A stretch of 64,000 bases of DNA from the NCBI RefSeq assembly GCF_030866785.1, contig NZ_CP133018.1, positions 3,410,001 to 3,474,000 on the forward strand. Reading direction: 5' to 3'. Under the pieces are notes generated by a model. That model ran no database searches and was not told the origin of the DNA. It worked only from the letters and a program-made list of their open reading frames with translations. Positions 43,385 through 52,420 of the stretch are shown piece after piece; within the stretch, counting starts at the first letter, position 1; each line of letters begins with the position of its first letter. Position numbers and translations under genes: made by a program. This stretch comes from Agromyces protaetiae (lineage in GTDB: Bacteria > Actinomycetota > Actinomycetes > Actinomycetales > Microbacteriaceae).

Positions 43385-45931
43385 ATGACACACGACCATG
43401 CGGACCACGCCGCGGGTCCCGGAGGCCACGCTGCCGCGGACGACGTCGCACGAACGGCTGCGGCCAGCGCCGCAAGAAGTGGGTCCGGGGACCGTGAGTG
43501 GGGTGGAGGCGCTGCAGGTGCGACCTCGGACCCACCCGCGGGTCACGAACCCACTTCCCGCGGCGCTGAGCACGGCGAGCGCGCCGACCACTCCGACCAC
43601 ACCGGCCACGAGCACACCGACCACGAGCACGCGGGGCACGGGCACGCCGACCACGCGGAGCACACCGGCCACGCGCCTGGCGGGCACGGGCATGCCGGCC
43701 ACGCCGGCCACGCCGGCCACGCCAACCACGCCGGGCACGGCCACGCCGAGCACTCCGGCCACGACCACGCCGGCCACGTCGCCCAGTTCCGCCGCCTGTT
43801 CTGGATCAACCTCGCGCTGGCGATCCCGACGGTCGCCTTCTCCCAGATGTTCGCGTCGATCCTCGGCTACTCGCTGCCCGATCTCGCCGTCACACCGTGG
43901 ATCTCGCCGGTCCTCGGCACGATCATGTTCGTCTGGGGCGGCCGCCCGTTCCTCACCGGCGCCTGGTCGGAACTCCGCGCGCGCACGCCCGGCATGATGC
44001 TGCTCATCGGCCTCGCGATCACGGTCGCCTACGGGGCCTCGCTCGGCGCGAGCCTCGGCCTGCTCGATCACCATCTCGACTTCTGGTGGGAGCTCGCGCT
44101 GCTGATCGTCATCATGCTGCTCGGCCACTGGATCGAGATGCGGTCCGTCGCGCAGGCCGGCAGCGCGCTCGACGCGCTCGCGGCGCTGCTGCCCGACGAG
44201 GCCGAGCGGGTGACGGATGCCTCGGACGGCACCTCGACGACCGAGACCGTCGCCCCGTCGGAGCTTCGCGTCGGCGACGTGGTCGTCGTCCGCCCGGGCG
44301 GCCGCGTCCCGGCCGACGGCGAGGTCGTGGACGGCACGGCCGCCGTCGACGAGTCGATGATCACCGGCGAGTCGACGACCGTGACCCGCGGCCCCGGCGC
44401 ACCGGTCGTCGCGGGCACCGTCGCCACCGATACCGCGATCCGGGTCCGCGTGACCGCGGTCGGTGCCGACACCGCACTCGCGGGGATCCAGCGGCTCGTC
44501 GCCCAGGCGCAGGCCTCCACCTCGCGTGCGCAGCGGCTCGCCGACCGGGCCGCGGCGTGGCTGTTCTGGTTCGCGCTCGGCGCGGCCGTGCTCACCGCGA
44601 TCGCCTGGACGCTGCTCGGCGATCCCGACGACGCCGTCATGCGCACGATCACGGTGCTCGTGATCGCCTGCCCGCACGCGCTCGGCCTCGCGATCCCGCT
44701 GGTCGTGCAGATCGCGACCGAGCGCGCCGCCCGCGGCGGCGTGCTCGTCACCGACCGCCTCGCACTCGAGACCATGCGCACGGTCGACGCGGTGCTGTTC
44801 GACAAGACGGGGACGCTCACCAAGGGCGAGCCGGCGATGACGGATGCCTCGGCGGCACCCGGCCGCGATCTCGACGAGGTGCTCGCCCTCGCCGCGGCCG
44901 CAGAGGCCGACTCCGAGCACCCGCTCGCGAGAGCGATCGTGCAGGCCGCCGCCGCGCGCGGCCTTCCGCGACTCACCGCGACCGACTTCACCGCATCGGC
45001 CGCGGTCGGCGTCCGCGCCCTCGTGGACACGACCTCCGTCGGTCGAGTCGCGAGCGCCGGCGAGCGCATCGAGACGCCGCACGCCGAAGGACAACGGCAA
45101 CGATCGGAACTCGATACGCGTCCTCCTTCGTCGTTCACTACTCGACCAACGGATGACTCGGGCACTCCTCGACCGACGGAGACGTCGGGCGTCGTTCGAC
45201 CGACGGCGGTCGTGGAGGTGGGCGGCCCGGCCCTGCTGCAACGGCACGGACTCGTCCCGCTCGAGGCATCCGTCGCCTGGGGCGGTGCGACCGTGCTGCA
45301 CGTCCTCGTCGACGGCGAGGTCGCGGGCGCCCTGGCGCTCGCCGACGAGATCCGGCCCGAGTCGCGCGAGGCGGTCGACGCGCTGCACGCGCTCGGCGTG
45401 CAGGTCGTCATGATCACGGGCGACGCCGAGCCCGTCGCGCGCACCGTCGCCGCCGAGCTCGGCATCGACCGCGTGTTCGCCGGAGTGCGCCCGGAGGACA
45501 AGGCCGCGAAGGTCCGCGAGCTGCAGCGTGAGCGCCGTTCGGTGGCGATGGTCGGCGACGGCGTGAACGATGCGCCCGCGCTCGCGCAGGCCGACGTCGG
45601 CATCGCGATCGGCGCCGGCACCGACGTGGCGATCGCCTCCGCCGGTGTCATCCTCGCATCGAGCGACCCGCGGTCGGTGCTCTCCGTCATCGAGCTGTCG
45701 CGCGCGAGTTACCGCAAGATGCGGCAGAACCTCTGGTGGGCCGCCGGCTACAACCTGCTGTCGGTGCCGCTCGCGGCGGGCGTGCTCGCGCCGATCGGGT
45801 TCGTGCTGCCGATGTCGGTCGGCGCCGTGCTCATGAGCCTCTCGACCGTGATCGTCGCCCTGAACGCGCAGCTGCTGCGCCGCCTCGATCTCAGCCCCGA
45901 GGCATCCGCTCGCGCCGCGCTGAGCGACTGA
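43385..45931 (+). CDS. copB: CopB-type (P1B-3) copper-translocating P-type ATPase
   Basis: 848 residues. The N-terminal ~135 residues are extremely His/Gly/Asp-rich (HADHAEHTGHA-like repeats) in place of CxxC domains, typical of CopB. Core motifs: transmembrane CPH in VIACPHALGLAIP, TGES, phosphorylation site DKTGTLTKG (~residue 472), HP motif SEHPLARAI, and GDGVNDAPALAQ (~724). About residues 558-608 of the ATP-binding domain are an odd insertion with 9-residue repeats (RPTDDSGTP, RPTETSGVV). Exports copper or silver across the membrane. Regulated by the CsoR-like operator upstream. Confidence 0.95.
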   Translation: MTHDHADHAAGPGGHAAADDVARTAAASAARSGSGDREWGGGAAGATSDPPAGHEPTSRGAEHGERADHSDHTGHEHTDHEHAGHGHADHAEHTGHAPGGHGHAGHAGHAGHANHAGHGHAEHSGHDHAGHVAQFRRLFWINLALAIPTVAFSQMFASILGYSLPDLAVTPWISPVLGTIMFVWGGRPFLTGAWSELRARTPGMMLLIGLAITVAYGASLGASLGLLDHHLDFWWELALLIVIMLLGHWIEMRSVAQAGSALDALAALLPDEAERVTDASDGTSTTETVAPSELRVGDVVVVRPGGRVPADGEVVDGTAAVDESMITGESTTVTRGPGAPVVAGTVATDTAIRVRVTAVGADTALAGIQRLVAQAQASTSRAQRLADRAAAWLFWFALGAAVLTAIAWTLLGDPDDAVMRTITVLVIACPHALGLAIPLVVQIATERAARGGVLVTDRLALETMRTVDAVLFDKTGTLTKGEPAMTDASAAPGRDLDEVLALAAAAEADSEHPLARAIVQAAAARGLPRLTATDFTASAAVGVRALVDTTSVGRVASAGERIETPHAEGQRQRSELDTRPPSSFTTRPTDDSGTPRPTETSGVVRPTAVVEVGGPALLQRHGLVPLEASVAWGGATVLHVLVDGEVAGALALADEIRPESREAVDALHALGVQVVMITGDAEPVARTVAAELGIDRVFAGVRPEDKAAKVRELQRERRSVAMVGDGVNDAPALAQADVGIAIGAGTDVAIASAGVILASSDPRSVLSVIELSRASYRKMRQNLWWAAGYNLLSVPLAAGVLAPIGFVLPMSVGAVLMSLSTVIVALNAQLLRRLDLSPEASARAALSD

Positions 45932-45966
45932 TCTCCGCGGGAAAGGTCGCCGAGCGAGGCAGGAGC

Positions 45967-46569
45967 TCAGCGCGAGGCGGTGACGCGGAGCGGCCAGGGG
46001 GCCCAGTCGTGCCGGAAGGGTGAGATCGTCGGCGGGTCGTCGCTGGGGGTGAATGAGGAGTTCGTGCCCCACGCGCCGACTGCGAACCGGTGGCCGGCAC
46101 CCTTGGCGTCGTGCCACTCCGCGAAGCCGCCGGTCACGAGCGCCTCGACGTGGAACCGCAGATCCTCGACGAGGTGCTGCACGAGGTCGTCGCAGGCGTC
46201 GCAGCCGCAGAACGGCAGCACGACGTCGGTGGCCTCGCCGAATCGGACGAGCACGCCCGGGAAGGACGTGAACGCCACGGTGAGCGGCGCCGCCTTCGCA
46301 TCGGCCGGGACGAGCCGCACCGGATCGGACCACCGCACGTGCTCGGCCGCACCGCCCGAGAAAGTGCCGGCCGGCTCGCGCCGCACGTTGAACTCCGCCT
46401 CGAGGTCGGCGAGCACCGCGAGGACGAACGGCTGCAGCACGCGGAACCGCTCGGGGTCGGTGACCCGGCTGTAGGCGTCGGCATCCGGCGAGTCCGTCCA
46501 CCGCGGTGCCCACTCGAGCGCGTCGATCCCGGATGCCTCGCCGCGCCGGCGCGCGAGCTCGATCGTCAT
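45967..46569 (-). CDS. Uncharacterised protein (DUF6226-like)
   Basis: 200 residues. Contains a CGCDACDD motif (three Cys/Asp near residue 124) and a C-terminal GTNSSFTPSDDPPTISPFRHDWAPWP segment seen in actinobacterial proteins annotated DUF6226, as I recall. No known activity. ATG at 46569. Convergent with the copper ATPase gene. Confidence 0.75.
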   Translation of the reverse strand: MTIELARRRGEASGIDALEWAPRWTDSPDADAYSRVTDPERFRVLQPFVLAVLADLEAEFNVRREPAGTFSGGAAEHVRWSDPVRLVPADAKAAPLTVAFTSFPGVLVRFGEATDVVLPFCGCDACDDLVQHLVEDLRFHVEALVTGGFAEWHDAKGAGHRFAVGAWGTNSSFTPSDDPPTISPFRHDWAPWPLRVTASR

Positions 46570-46612
46570 GCGCCCCAGGCTAGGCCCGCACCGCCCGATC
46601 GAGAAGGCCTCC

Positions 46613-46690
46613 CTGCTCAGGAAGCACTGAGCGACACGCCGACGGCGAGCGCCCGACACACCGCACTCGGGACGGTTCTTCCTGAATTGG
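46613..46690 (+). repeat. Palindrome-bounded intergenic element, copy D
   Basis: Begins CTGCTCAGGAAG, contains GAGCGACACGCCGACGGCG and ends TTCTTCCTGAA; the right end has drifted (TTCCTGAATTG instead of TTCCTGAGC). With copy E it occupies most of the 333-bp gap 46570-46902 between two minus-strand genes. Confidence 0.8.
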
Positions 46691-46786
46691 GAAATGGGCG
46701 CTGGAGCGCACGGACCGGCGGCTGGGCGCGTGCCACCCACGCGAGCACACTGACCAGATGGGATGAGCGGATGCCTCTCCACCTCC

Positions 46787-46863
46787 CTGCTCAGGAAGCA
46801 CCGAGCGACACGCCGACGGCGCACGCCCGACACACCGGAGGCGATCCGGTTCTTCCTGAGCAG
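46787..46863 (+). repeat. Palindrome-bounded intergenic element, copy E
   Basis: 77 bp with perfect 12-bp inverted ends CTGCTCAGGAAG / CTTCCTGAGCAG. The internal part GAGCGACACGCCGACGGCG is identical to copy D, 174 bp away, in the same orientation. Confidence 0.87.
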
Positions 46864-46902
46864 CGGGCGGGCGAGCGGGGCGCAGGCGCGGACGGGCGAA
46901 CG

Positions 46903-47658
46903 TCAGACGCCCGAGCGCACCTCGATCGGGCCCGCGTCGTCCTTCGCACGGTTGTCGATGCGGAACGTCGCGAACTCCGAACGGTACCGCGCTTCCGCGT
47001 GCTCGACGGGGCGGCCGGAGGCATCCTTCGACAGCCGGCGCTCGCGCAGCAGCGGCGCACCCGCCGCGATGCCGAGCGCCTCGGCGTCCAGGCGGTTCGC
47101 GGCGACCGCGTCGATCGTGTGACTCGCGCTCATGAGCGGCGCGCCGTGCCGCGCGAGCTCGGCCGACACCGAGCCGTGGTCGACGTCGAACCCGAACAGA
47201 TGCCGGCCGACCTCCGGGACGAACGACGCCCGCTCGATCATGATCGGCACGTCGTCGAGCAGTCGCACGCGGACGAGGTCGACCACGACCGCGCCCTCGT
47301 CGAGCTCGAGCAGGCCCGCGATCGTCGTCGTCGACGCGCGGCGTTCGAGCGTGAGGGTGCGCGTTCCGGGCGACTTGCCCTCGTCGGTCGCCCACTCGGT
47401 GAAGGAGCGGAACGTCGCCAGCGACTGTGCCGGGACGACCTTGCCCACGATCGGCGCGCGCCCGCGCCCGCCGACCACGAAGCCCTCGGCGCGCAGGGCC
47501 GAGAGCGCCCGCCTGACGGGTCCGCGGGAGGTGCCGAACTCGCGGCACAGGGCCGCCTCGCTCGGCAGCGGCATGCCCGCCGCCCACTCGCCACGTTCGA
47601 TGCGTTCGCGGAGCGCGGCGCGCACGCGCTGCGACACGGGTGCGAGGGTCACTGACAT
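46903..47658 (-). CDS. GntR-family regulator (HutC/UTRA type)
   Basis: 251 residues. N-terminal winged helix (VRAALRERIERGEWAAGMPLPSEAALCREFGTSRGPVRRALSALRAEGFV) and C-terminal UTRA ligand domain (VPIMIERASFVPEVGRHLFGFDV). HutC-type regulators often bind urocanate or sugar phosphates, but the hut cluster is 6 kb away and has its own IclR gene, so the target is unclear. ATG at 47658. Confidence 0.87.
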   Translation of the reverse strand: MSVTLAPVSQRVRAALRERIERGEWAAGMPLPSEAALCREFGTSRGPVRRALSALRAEGFVVGGRGRAPIVGKVVPAQSLATFRSFTEWATDEGKSPGTRTLTLERRASTTTIAGLLELDEGAVVVDLVRVRLLDDVPIMIERASFVPEVGRHLFGFDVDHGSVSAELARHGAPLMSASHTIDAVAANRLDAEALGIAAGAPLLRERRLSKDASGRPVEHAEARYRSEFATFRIDNRAKDDAGPIEVRSGV

Positions 47659-47750
47659 GCCCCCGACCCTATGAAGCCCGGGCATGCGGTCCGGTTGAAG
47701 CCGAGGAACCTCCGGGTGAACTCTCCGTGAACGGGACGGGCACCATCAGT

Positions 47751-47802
47751 GAGGACGACATTCGTCCAGTTTCAGCGTCGAAACAGAACGAATGCCGTCC
47801 TC
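47751..47802 (-). terminator. Terminator of the RND exporter gene
   Basis: 23-bp arms (47751-47773 and 47780-47802) with three mismatches and a 6-nt loop, 12 bp after the exporter stop. Confidence 0.8.
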
Positions 47803-47813
47803 TCAGGGGTGAG

Positions 47814-50800
47814 TCAGGCGTCGACGAGCGTCGGGGGCTCCGCACTCGCCGCGCGCCGCTCGCGGCGACGCTCGCGCGCCCCCTCGACCAGGTCGTACAG
47901 CACGGGCAGCACGACGAGAGTGAGGGCGGTCGACGATACGAGCCCGCCGATCACGACGAGCGCGAGCGGCTGCGAGATGAAGCCGCCGTGCCCCGTGATG
48001 CCGAGCGCCATCGGCAGCAGCGCGAAGATCGTCGCGAGCGCGGTCATCAGGATGGGCCGCAGACGACGGGATGCCCCGTGCAGCAGCGCCTCGCGCACGT
48101 TCATACCCCGATCGCGGTACTGGTTCACGAGGTCGACGAGCACGATGGCGTTCGTCACCACGATGCCGACGAGCATGAGCACGCCGACGAGCGACGCGAC
48201 GCCGAGCGGGATGCCCGTGATGATCTGCAGCGCGATCGCCCCGGTCGCGGCGAACGGCACCGAGACGAGGAGCAGCAGCGGCTGCAGCAGCGAGCGGAAC
48301 GTCGCGACCATCACGATGTAGACGATGAGGATCGCGGCGAGCAGGGCCAACCCGAGCTGGGCGAAGGACTCGGTCTGGTCGGCTGTGACGCCGCCGAGCG
48401 AGGCCGACGTGCCCGCCGGCAGGTCGACCGACTCGACCGCGGCCGAGACCGCGGCGCTCGCCGTGCCGAGGTCATCGCCCGACGGCGTCGCCGACACGGT
48501 CGCGCTGCGGAGCCCCTGCACGGTGGTCACGGTCGCGGGTCCGTCGACCTGTGCGACGGTCGCGAGGCTGTCGAGCCGGACGAGCCCGGTCGTGGTCGGC
48601 ACCTCGAGCGCGCTCAGCGCCTCGACCGTCGTCGGCGGGTTCTCCGTCGCGAGGTAGATCGTGAGCGTCTTCTCGTCGATCACGACGGAGCCGGCGGACT
48701 GCGGCTGCATGGCGGCCGAGACGAAACCGCCGAGCGCGACCTCGGAGTAGCCCGCGTCGGCCGCGGCCGTGCGGTCCACCTCGACGGCGATGTAGGGCCG
48801 CCCCTCCTCGAGGTTCGAGGTCACCTGCGCCAGCGAGTCGAGGCCGTCGAGCTCGGCGACCACCGCGTCGGTCGCGGCACGCAGGTCTTCGTCGTTCGAT
48901 GCGGTGATGTCGACCTCGATGTCGTTCGAGGCGCCGAACCCGCTCGAGGCGGCGAGCGTGATCTCGCCCGCGCCGTCGATGCCGTCGAGTTCACCGCGCA
49001 CCTCGGCCTGGAGGTCGTCCTGGTTCGCGCTCTCGTCGGTCGTGACCGAGTAGGTCACGGTCGCGCCGCCGCCGCCGAAGGCCGCCGTGAGGCCGCTGCC
49101 GGACCCGATCGAGGTCTGCATGGTCTCGATGCCCTCGGTGCCGAGCAGCACCTCCTCGACAGGCTGTGACGCTGCCTCGAGCGCGTCGAGGCTTGTGCCG
49201 ACCGGCAGCTCCTGCGTGACCTGGAAGGTGTTCTGGCCCGACGAGCCGAGGAAGTTCGTCTTCATGAGCGGCGTCAGTGCGATCGTGCCGCCGAGCACGA
49301 GCACCGCGGCGACGAGCGTGGCGACGCCGTGCTTGAGCGTCCAGCCGATGATCGGCAGGTACCCGCGCTGGAGGCGCGAGGGGTGCTCGAGCTCGTCGGG
49401 CCCGGAGGCCGACACGCCCGCCGGCCCGCTCTCCTCGACGAACGCCGCGGCCGAGGCATCCGATTCGCTGTGCTTGTGCCGCTTCGCCGGCTCCAGGAAC
49501 CAGTATGCGAGCACCGGCACGATCGTGAGCGAGACCAGCAGCGACGCGAGCAGCGCGATCGTGACCGTGAGCGAGAACGGACGGAACAGCTCGCCCGTGA
49601 CCCCCTCGACGAGGGCGATCGGCAGGAACACCGCGACCGATGTGATCGTCGATGCCGTGATCGCCCCGGCGACCTCCCGCACGGCGCGCACGATGGTCGC
49701 GGCCTTGTCGGTGCCCGCGACGAGGTGCCGCTTGATGTTCTCGATCACGACGATCGAGTCGTCGACGACGCGCCCGATCGAGATCGTCAGCGCGCCGAGC
49801 GTGAGGATGTTGAGGGTGTAGTCCGACACCTGCAGGCCGATGAACGTGACCAGCACCGACGTCGGGATCGAGATCGCGGTGACGAGCGTCGCGCGCACCG
49901 ACAGCAGGAACACGAGGATCACGAGGACCGCGAACACGAGCCCGAGCACGCCCTCGACGGCGAGCGCCTCGATGGACTGCTCGATGTAGGGCGCCTGGTC
50001 GAACACGACCGTGAACGTCGCGCCCGGGTTCGTCGTGTCGAGCGCGGCCGTGAGATCCGGCAGCAGCGCGGTCACCGCGTTCGACACCTCGACGGTGTTC
50101 GCCGCCGGCAGCTTCGTCACCGAGATGGTGAGTGCTGGCTCACCGTCGACGCGCGAGATGCTGGTCACCGGGTTGTCGGTCAGCTCGACGGATGCCACGT
50201 CGGCGATGGTGGCCGCACCGGCGCCGCCGATCAGGGGCAGCGCGGAGATCTCGTCGACGCTGCCGATGCGCGTGCCGGTCTGCACGGAGAAGGTCGAGTC
50301 GCCCTCGGTGATCGTGCCGGCCGGCACGAGCAGGCCGTTCTGCTGCAGGGCATCGCGGATCGCGGCCTGGGTGAGGCCGCGGAGGGCGAGCTCGGTCTGG
50401 TCCGGGGTGATCGTCACGCGCTGGCCGACGTCGCCGACGAGCGTCGCCTCGCGCACGCCGTCGAGGTCGTTGATCTCACTGAGGGTCGTGCGCGTGATCT
50501 CGTCGGAGAGGGCGCTGATGTCGTCGGTGCCGGTGACGGCCACCGAGATGACCGGGAAGTCGTCGATGCTGAACGCGACGACCTGCGGGTCGACGTCGTC
50601 GGGCAGCTGGCTCGAGATCCGGTTGACCGACGACAGCAGCTTCTGCTCGGCGAACGCGAGATCGGTGCCGTAGGTGAAGCTCGCGGTCACCCGCGAGAGG
50701 CCGGTCGAGCTCGTCGTCGAGGTCGACTCGAGCCCGGTGATGCCCTGGATGGAGGTCTCGATCGGCGTCGAGACGTCGGCGTTCACGACGTCGGGTGACG

Positions 50801-50975
50801 CACCGGGGTAGCTCGTGACGATCGCGAGCTGGGGGAACTCGATCGAGGGGGCGAGCTCCTGCTTGAGGCTGGTGAGCGAGATCCCGCCGAAGATGGCGAC
50901 GACGACCGTGATGAGGGCGATCAGCGCGCGGTTCTTCATGCTGAGTTTCGCAAGCAGGTGCATGACACGATTCAT
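47814..50975 (-). CDS. RND-superfamily efflux transporter (AcrB/HAE1-like)
   Basis: 1053 residues, twelve predicted helices in two homologous halves with large extracytoplasmic loops. N-terminal MKNRALIALITVVVAIFGGISLTSLKQELAPSIEFPQLAIVTSYPGAS is typical. The paired Asp of the proton relay is present in GRVVDDSIVVIEN. Between the halves is a cytoplasmic linker with His/Ser/Asp. No membrane-fusion or outer-membrane partner is adjacent, as usual for Gram-positive RND proteins (YerP/SwrC type, surfactin or lipid export). ATG at 50975. Confidence 0.93.
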   Translation of the reverse strand: MNRVMHLLAKLSMKNRALIALITVVVAIFGGISLTSLKQELAPSIEFPQLAIVTSYPGASPDVVNADVSTPIETSIQGITGLESTSTTSSTGLSRVTASFTYGTDLAFAEQKLLSSVNRISSQLPDDVDPQVVAFSIDDFPVISVAVTGTDDISALSDEITRTTLSEINDLDGVREATLVGDVGQRVTITPDQTELALRGLTQAAIRDALQQNGLLVPAGTITEGDSTFSVQTGTRIGSVDEISALPLIGGAGAATIADVASVELTDNPVTSISRVDGEPALTISVTKLPAANTVEVSNAVTALLPDLTAALDTTNPGATFTVVFDQAPYIEQSIEALAVEGVLGLVFAVLVILVFLLSVRATLVTAISIPTSVLVTFIGLQVSDYTLNILTLGALTISIGRVVDDSIVVIENIKRHLVAGTDKAATIVRAVREVAGAITASTITSVAVFLPIALVEGVTGELFRPFSLTVTIALLASLLVSLTIVPVLAYWFLEPAKRHKHSESDASAAAFVEESGPAGVSASGPDELEHPSRLQRGYLPIIGWTLKHGVATLVAAVLVLGGTIALTPLMKTNFLGSSGQNTFQVTQELPVGTSLDALEAASQPVEEVLLGTEGIETMQTSIGSGSGLTAAFGGGGATVTYSVTTDESANQDDLQAEVRGELDGIDGAGEITLAASSGFGASNDIEVDITASNDEDLRAATDAVVAELDGLDSLAQVTSNLEEGRPYIAVEVDRTAAADAGYSEVALGGFVSAAMQPQSAGSVVIDEKTLTIYLATENPPTTVEALSALEVPTTTGLVRLDSLATVAQVDGPATVTTVQGLRSATVSATPSGDDLGTASAAVSAAVESVDLPAGTSASLGGVTADQTESFAQLGLALLAAILIVYIVMVATFRSLLQPLLLLVSVPFAATGAIALQIITGIPLGVASLVGVLMLVGIVVTNAIVLVDLVNQYRDRGMNVREALLHGASRRLRPILMTALATIFALLPMALGITGHGGFISQPLALVVIGGLVSSTALTLVVLPVLYDLVEGARERRRERRAASAEPPTLVDA

Positions 50976-51104
50976 ACCAGCCGGATGTCACGCGGAGCTG
51001 AATACCCGCTTTGCCCTAGCACTTTTGCCACGAAAACCGCAAGGGGGGTTTCGGGAAGCTAACTCTCCGGTTTATCATTCTGCGCAACCATGGGGGTGGT
51101 GGAG

Positions 51105-52322
51105 ATGTCCTCAACGACGCAGACACGTCGTCGACCCTTCCTCCGCTATGCCCTCCTCGGAGCCGCCGTCTCGGCAGGCTGGCTCACCATCAGCCTCATC
51201 TCCGGCGCGCAAGGCGCCTCGGCCGACGACCGTGACGGATCCGGTCTGCTCGGCGCCGTCGGATCGGTGCTCGGCGGGGTCTCGGAGACCACCGGCGCCG
51301 TCGGCGACGCGGTCGGCGACCTCGTCGACACCGCAGTCGCGCCGGTGAACGCCGTGGTCGAGCCCGTGCTCCAGGCGGTGTCACCGCCGCCCGCCGCGGT
51401 GCCTCCGGCCCCTGCCCCTGCGCCCGCGCCGGCTCCTGCACCCGCGCCGGCCGAACCGGCTCCGGCGACGCCCGCTCCCCCGGCCACGCCGGCCGCGCCG
51501 TCGGTCGGCACGATCGTGGCCGGCGTTCCCGGCGTCGTCGACGGCACGACCGGGCTCGTCAACGGGGTGCTCGACGGCGTCGACCGCGCAGCGATCGGCC
51601 TCGTCGGCGACGTCTCAGAAGCGGTGACGGATGCCACATCGGGCGGTCTCGTCGGTGGTGTCGCAGGGCCCGTGGTGGGCGCGCTCGACGGCGTCGTCGG
51701 CGGGCTTCCGCTGGTGGGCGATCTGGTCGGTGACCGCCTGCTCGGCAGCATCGTGACGCCCGTGACCGACCTCGTCGACGGCACGCTCGACACGGTCGTC
51801 GGCGGCGTCGGCGAACTGCCCGGGAGCGGCGTCCTGCCGACGATCCCGGACGTGCCGCTGCTGCCGGGGATCATCGGCGAGCCGGGCGTGCCCGGCCTGC
51901 CCGCGTTGCCGACGCCCGCCATTCCCGCACCCGGGAGCGCTCCGGTGGGCAGCGCAGGTGACGCTGCGCGCGCCACGGAGGCATCCGGCTCGTCAGCGGC
52001 TGCCGCCGCCTCGTGGACGCGCGGCCTGTCCGGCGGCGCGCCGAACGCGACGCCCGAGGCATCCGCGCCGTCCACCGCGATCCTGGGCGGTTCCGGCGAC
52101 GACCAGCGCACGCCTACGCCGGCTCCCGTCGCGCCGATCAATGCGCCCGGGGCGACCGGCTCGGCCGGCGCGAACGGTGCCGCGGCCGGCGGCGCCGCCG
52201 GGGCATCCGACGCCGTCTTCGATGCGGACACGCTGGGCGCGACCGCATCGCTGATCCTCAACTCGGTCGACGACGCGCTGCCGTCGTCGCCGGTCTTCGG
52301 CACCGACACCACCCCTGACTGA
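51105..52322 (+). CDS. Secreted low-complexity protein with hydrophobic Gly/Val/Leu repeats
   Basis: 405 residues from the ATG at 51105 (GGTGGAG directly upstream; an ATG at 51090 adds five residues). Tat-like or Sec signal (RRRPFLRYALLGAAVSAGWLTISLISGAQGASA). Then a region of GLLGAVGSVLGGVSETTGAVG-type heptad-like repeats, a (PA)n spacer around residues 95-130, and more hydrophobic repeats (GLVGGVAGPVVGALDGVVGGLPLVGDLVG). C-terminal half is Ala/Ser/Gly/Pro-rich. No catalytic motif. It directly precedes the chaplin-like gene, and its amphipathic Gly/Val repeats suggest a surface or assembly role (inference). Confidence 0.75.
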   Translation: MSSTTQTRRRPFLRYALLGAAVSAGWLTISLISGAQGASADDRDGSGLLGAVGSVLGGVSETTGAVGDAVGDLVDTAVAPVNAVVEPVLQAVSPPPAAVPPAPAPAPAPAPAPAPAEPAPATPAPPATPAAPSVGTIVAGVPGVVDGTTGLVNGVLDGVDRAAIGLVGDVSEAVTDATSGGLVGGVAGPVVGALDGVVGGLPLVGDLVGDRLLGSIVTPVTDLVDGTLDTVVGGVGELPGSGVLPTIPDVPLLPGIIGEPGVPGLPALPTPAIPAPGSAPVGSAGDAARATEASGSSAAAAASWTRGLSGGAPNATPEASAPSTAILGGSGDDQRTPTPAPVAPINAPGATGSAGANGAAAGGAAGASDAVFDADTLGATASLILNSVDDALPSSPVFGTDTTPD

Positions 52323-52328
52323 CGGGGG

Positions 52329-52354
52329 CCGTTCCGCCGCGCAGGCGGACACGG
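52329..52354 (+). terminator. Weak hairpin after the secreted protein gene
   Basis: CCGTTCCGCC and GGCGGACACGG around GCGCA, with a bulged base, in the 98-bp gap before the chaplin-like gene. Could be a partial terminator. Confidence 0.4.
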
Positions 52355-52420
52355 TCATGGCTCGGGCGCACTCGCGTCTCCGGGCTCCATTCACCCATTC
52401 AGTCAGGAGGACTGATCATC

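Noticed and set aside
43019..46513. Very long minus-strand open frame opposite the copper ATPase
   Set aside because: Shadow of copB: Arg/His/Gly-rich translation with no domain, whereas the plus strand carries every P-type ATPase motif.
46903..47658. GntR/UTRA protein as HutC, the hut repressor
   Set aside because: UTRA domains serve many ligands, the gene is far from hut genes, and an IclR regulator is divergent from hutH.
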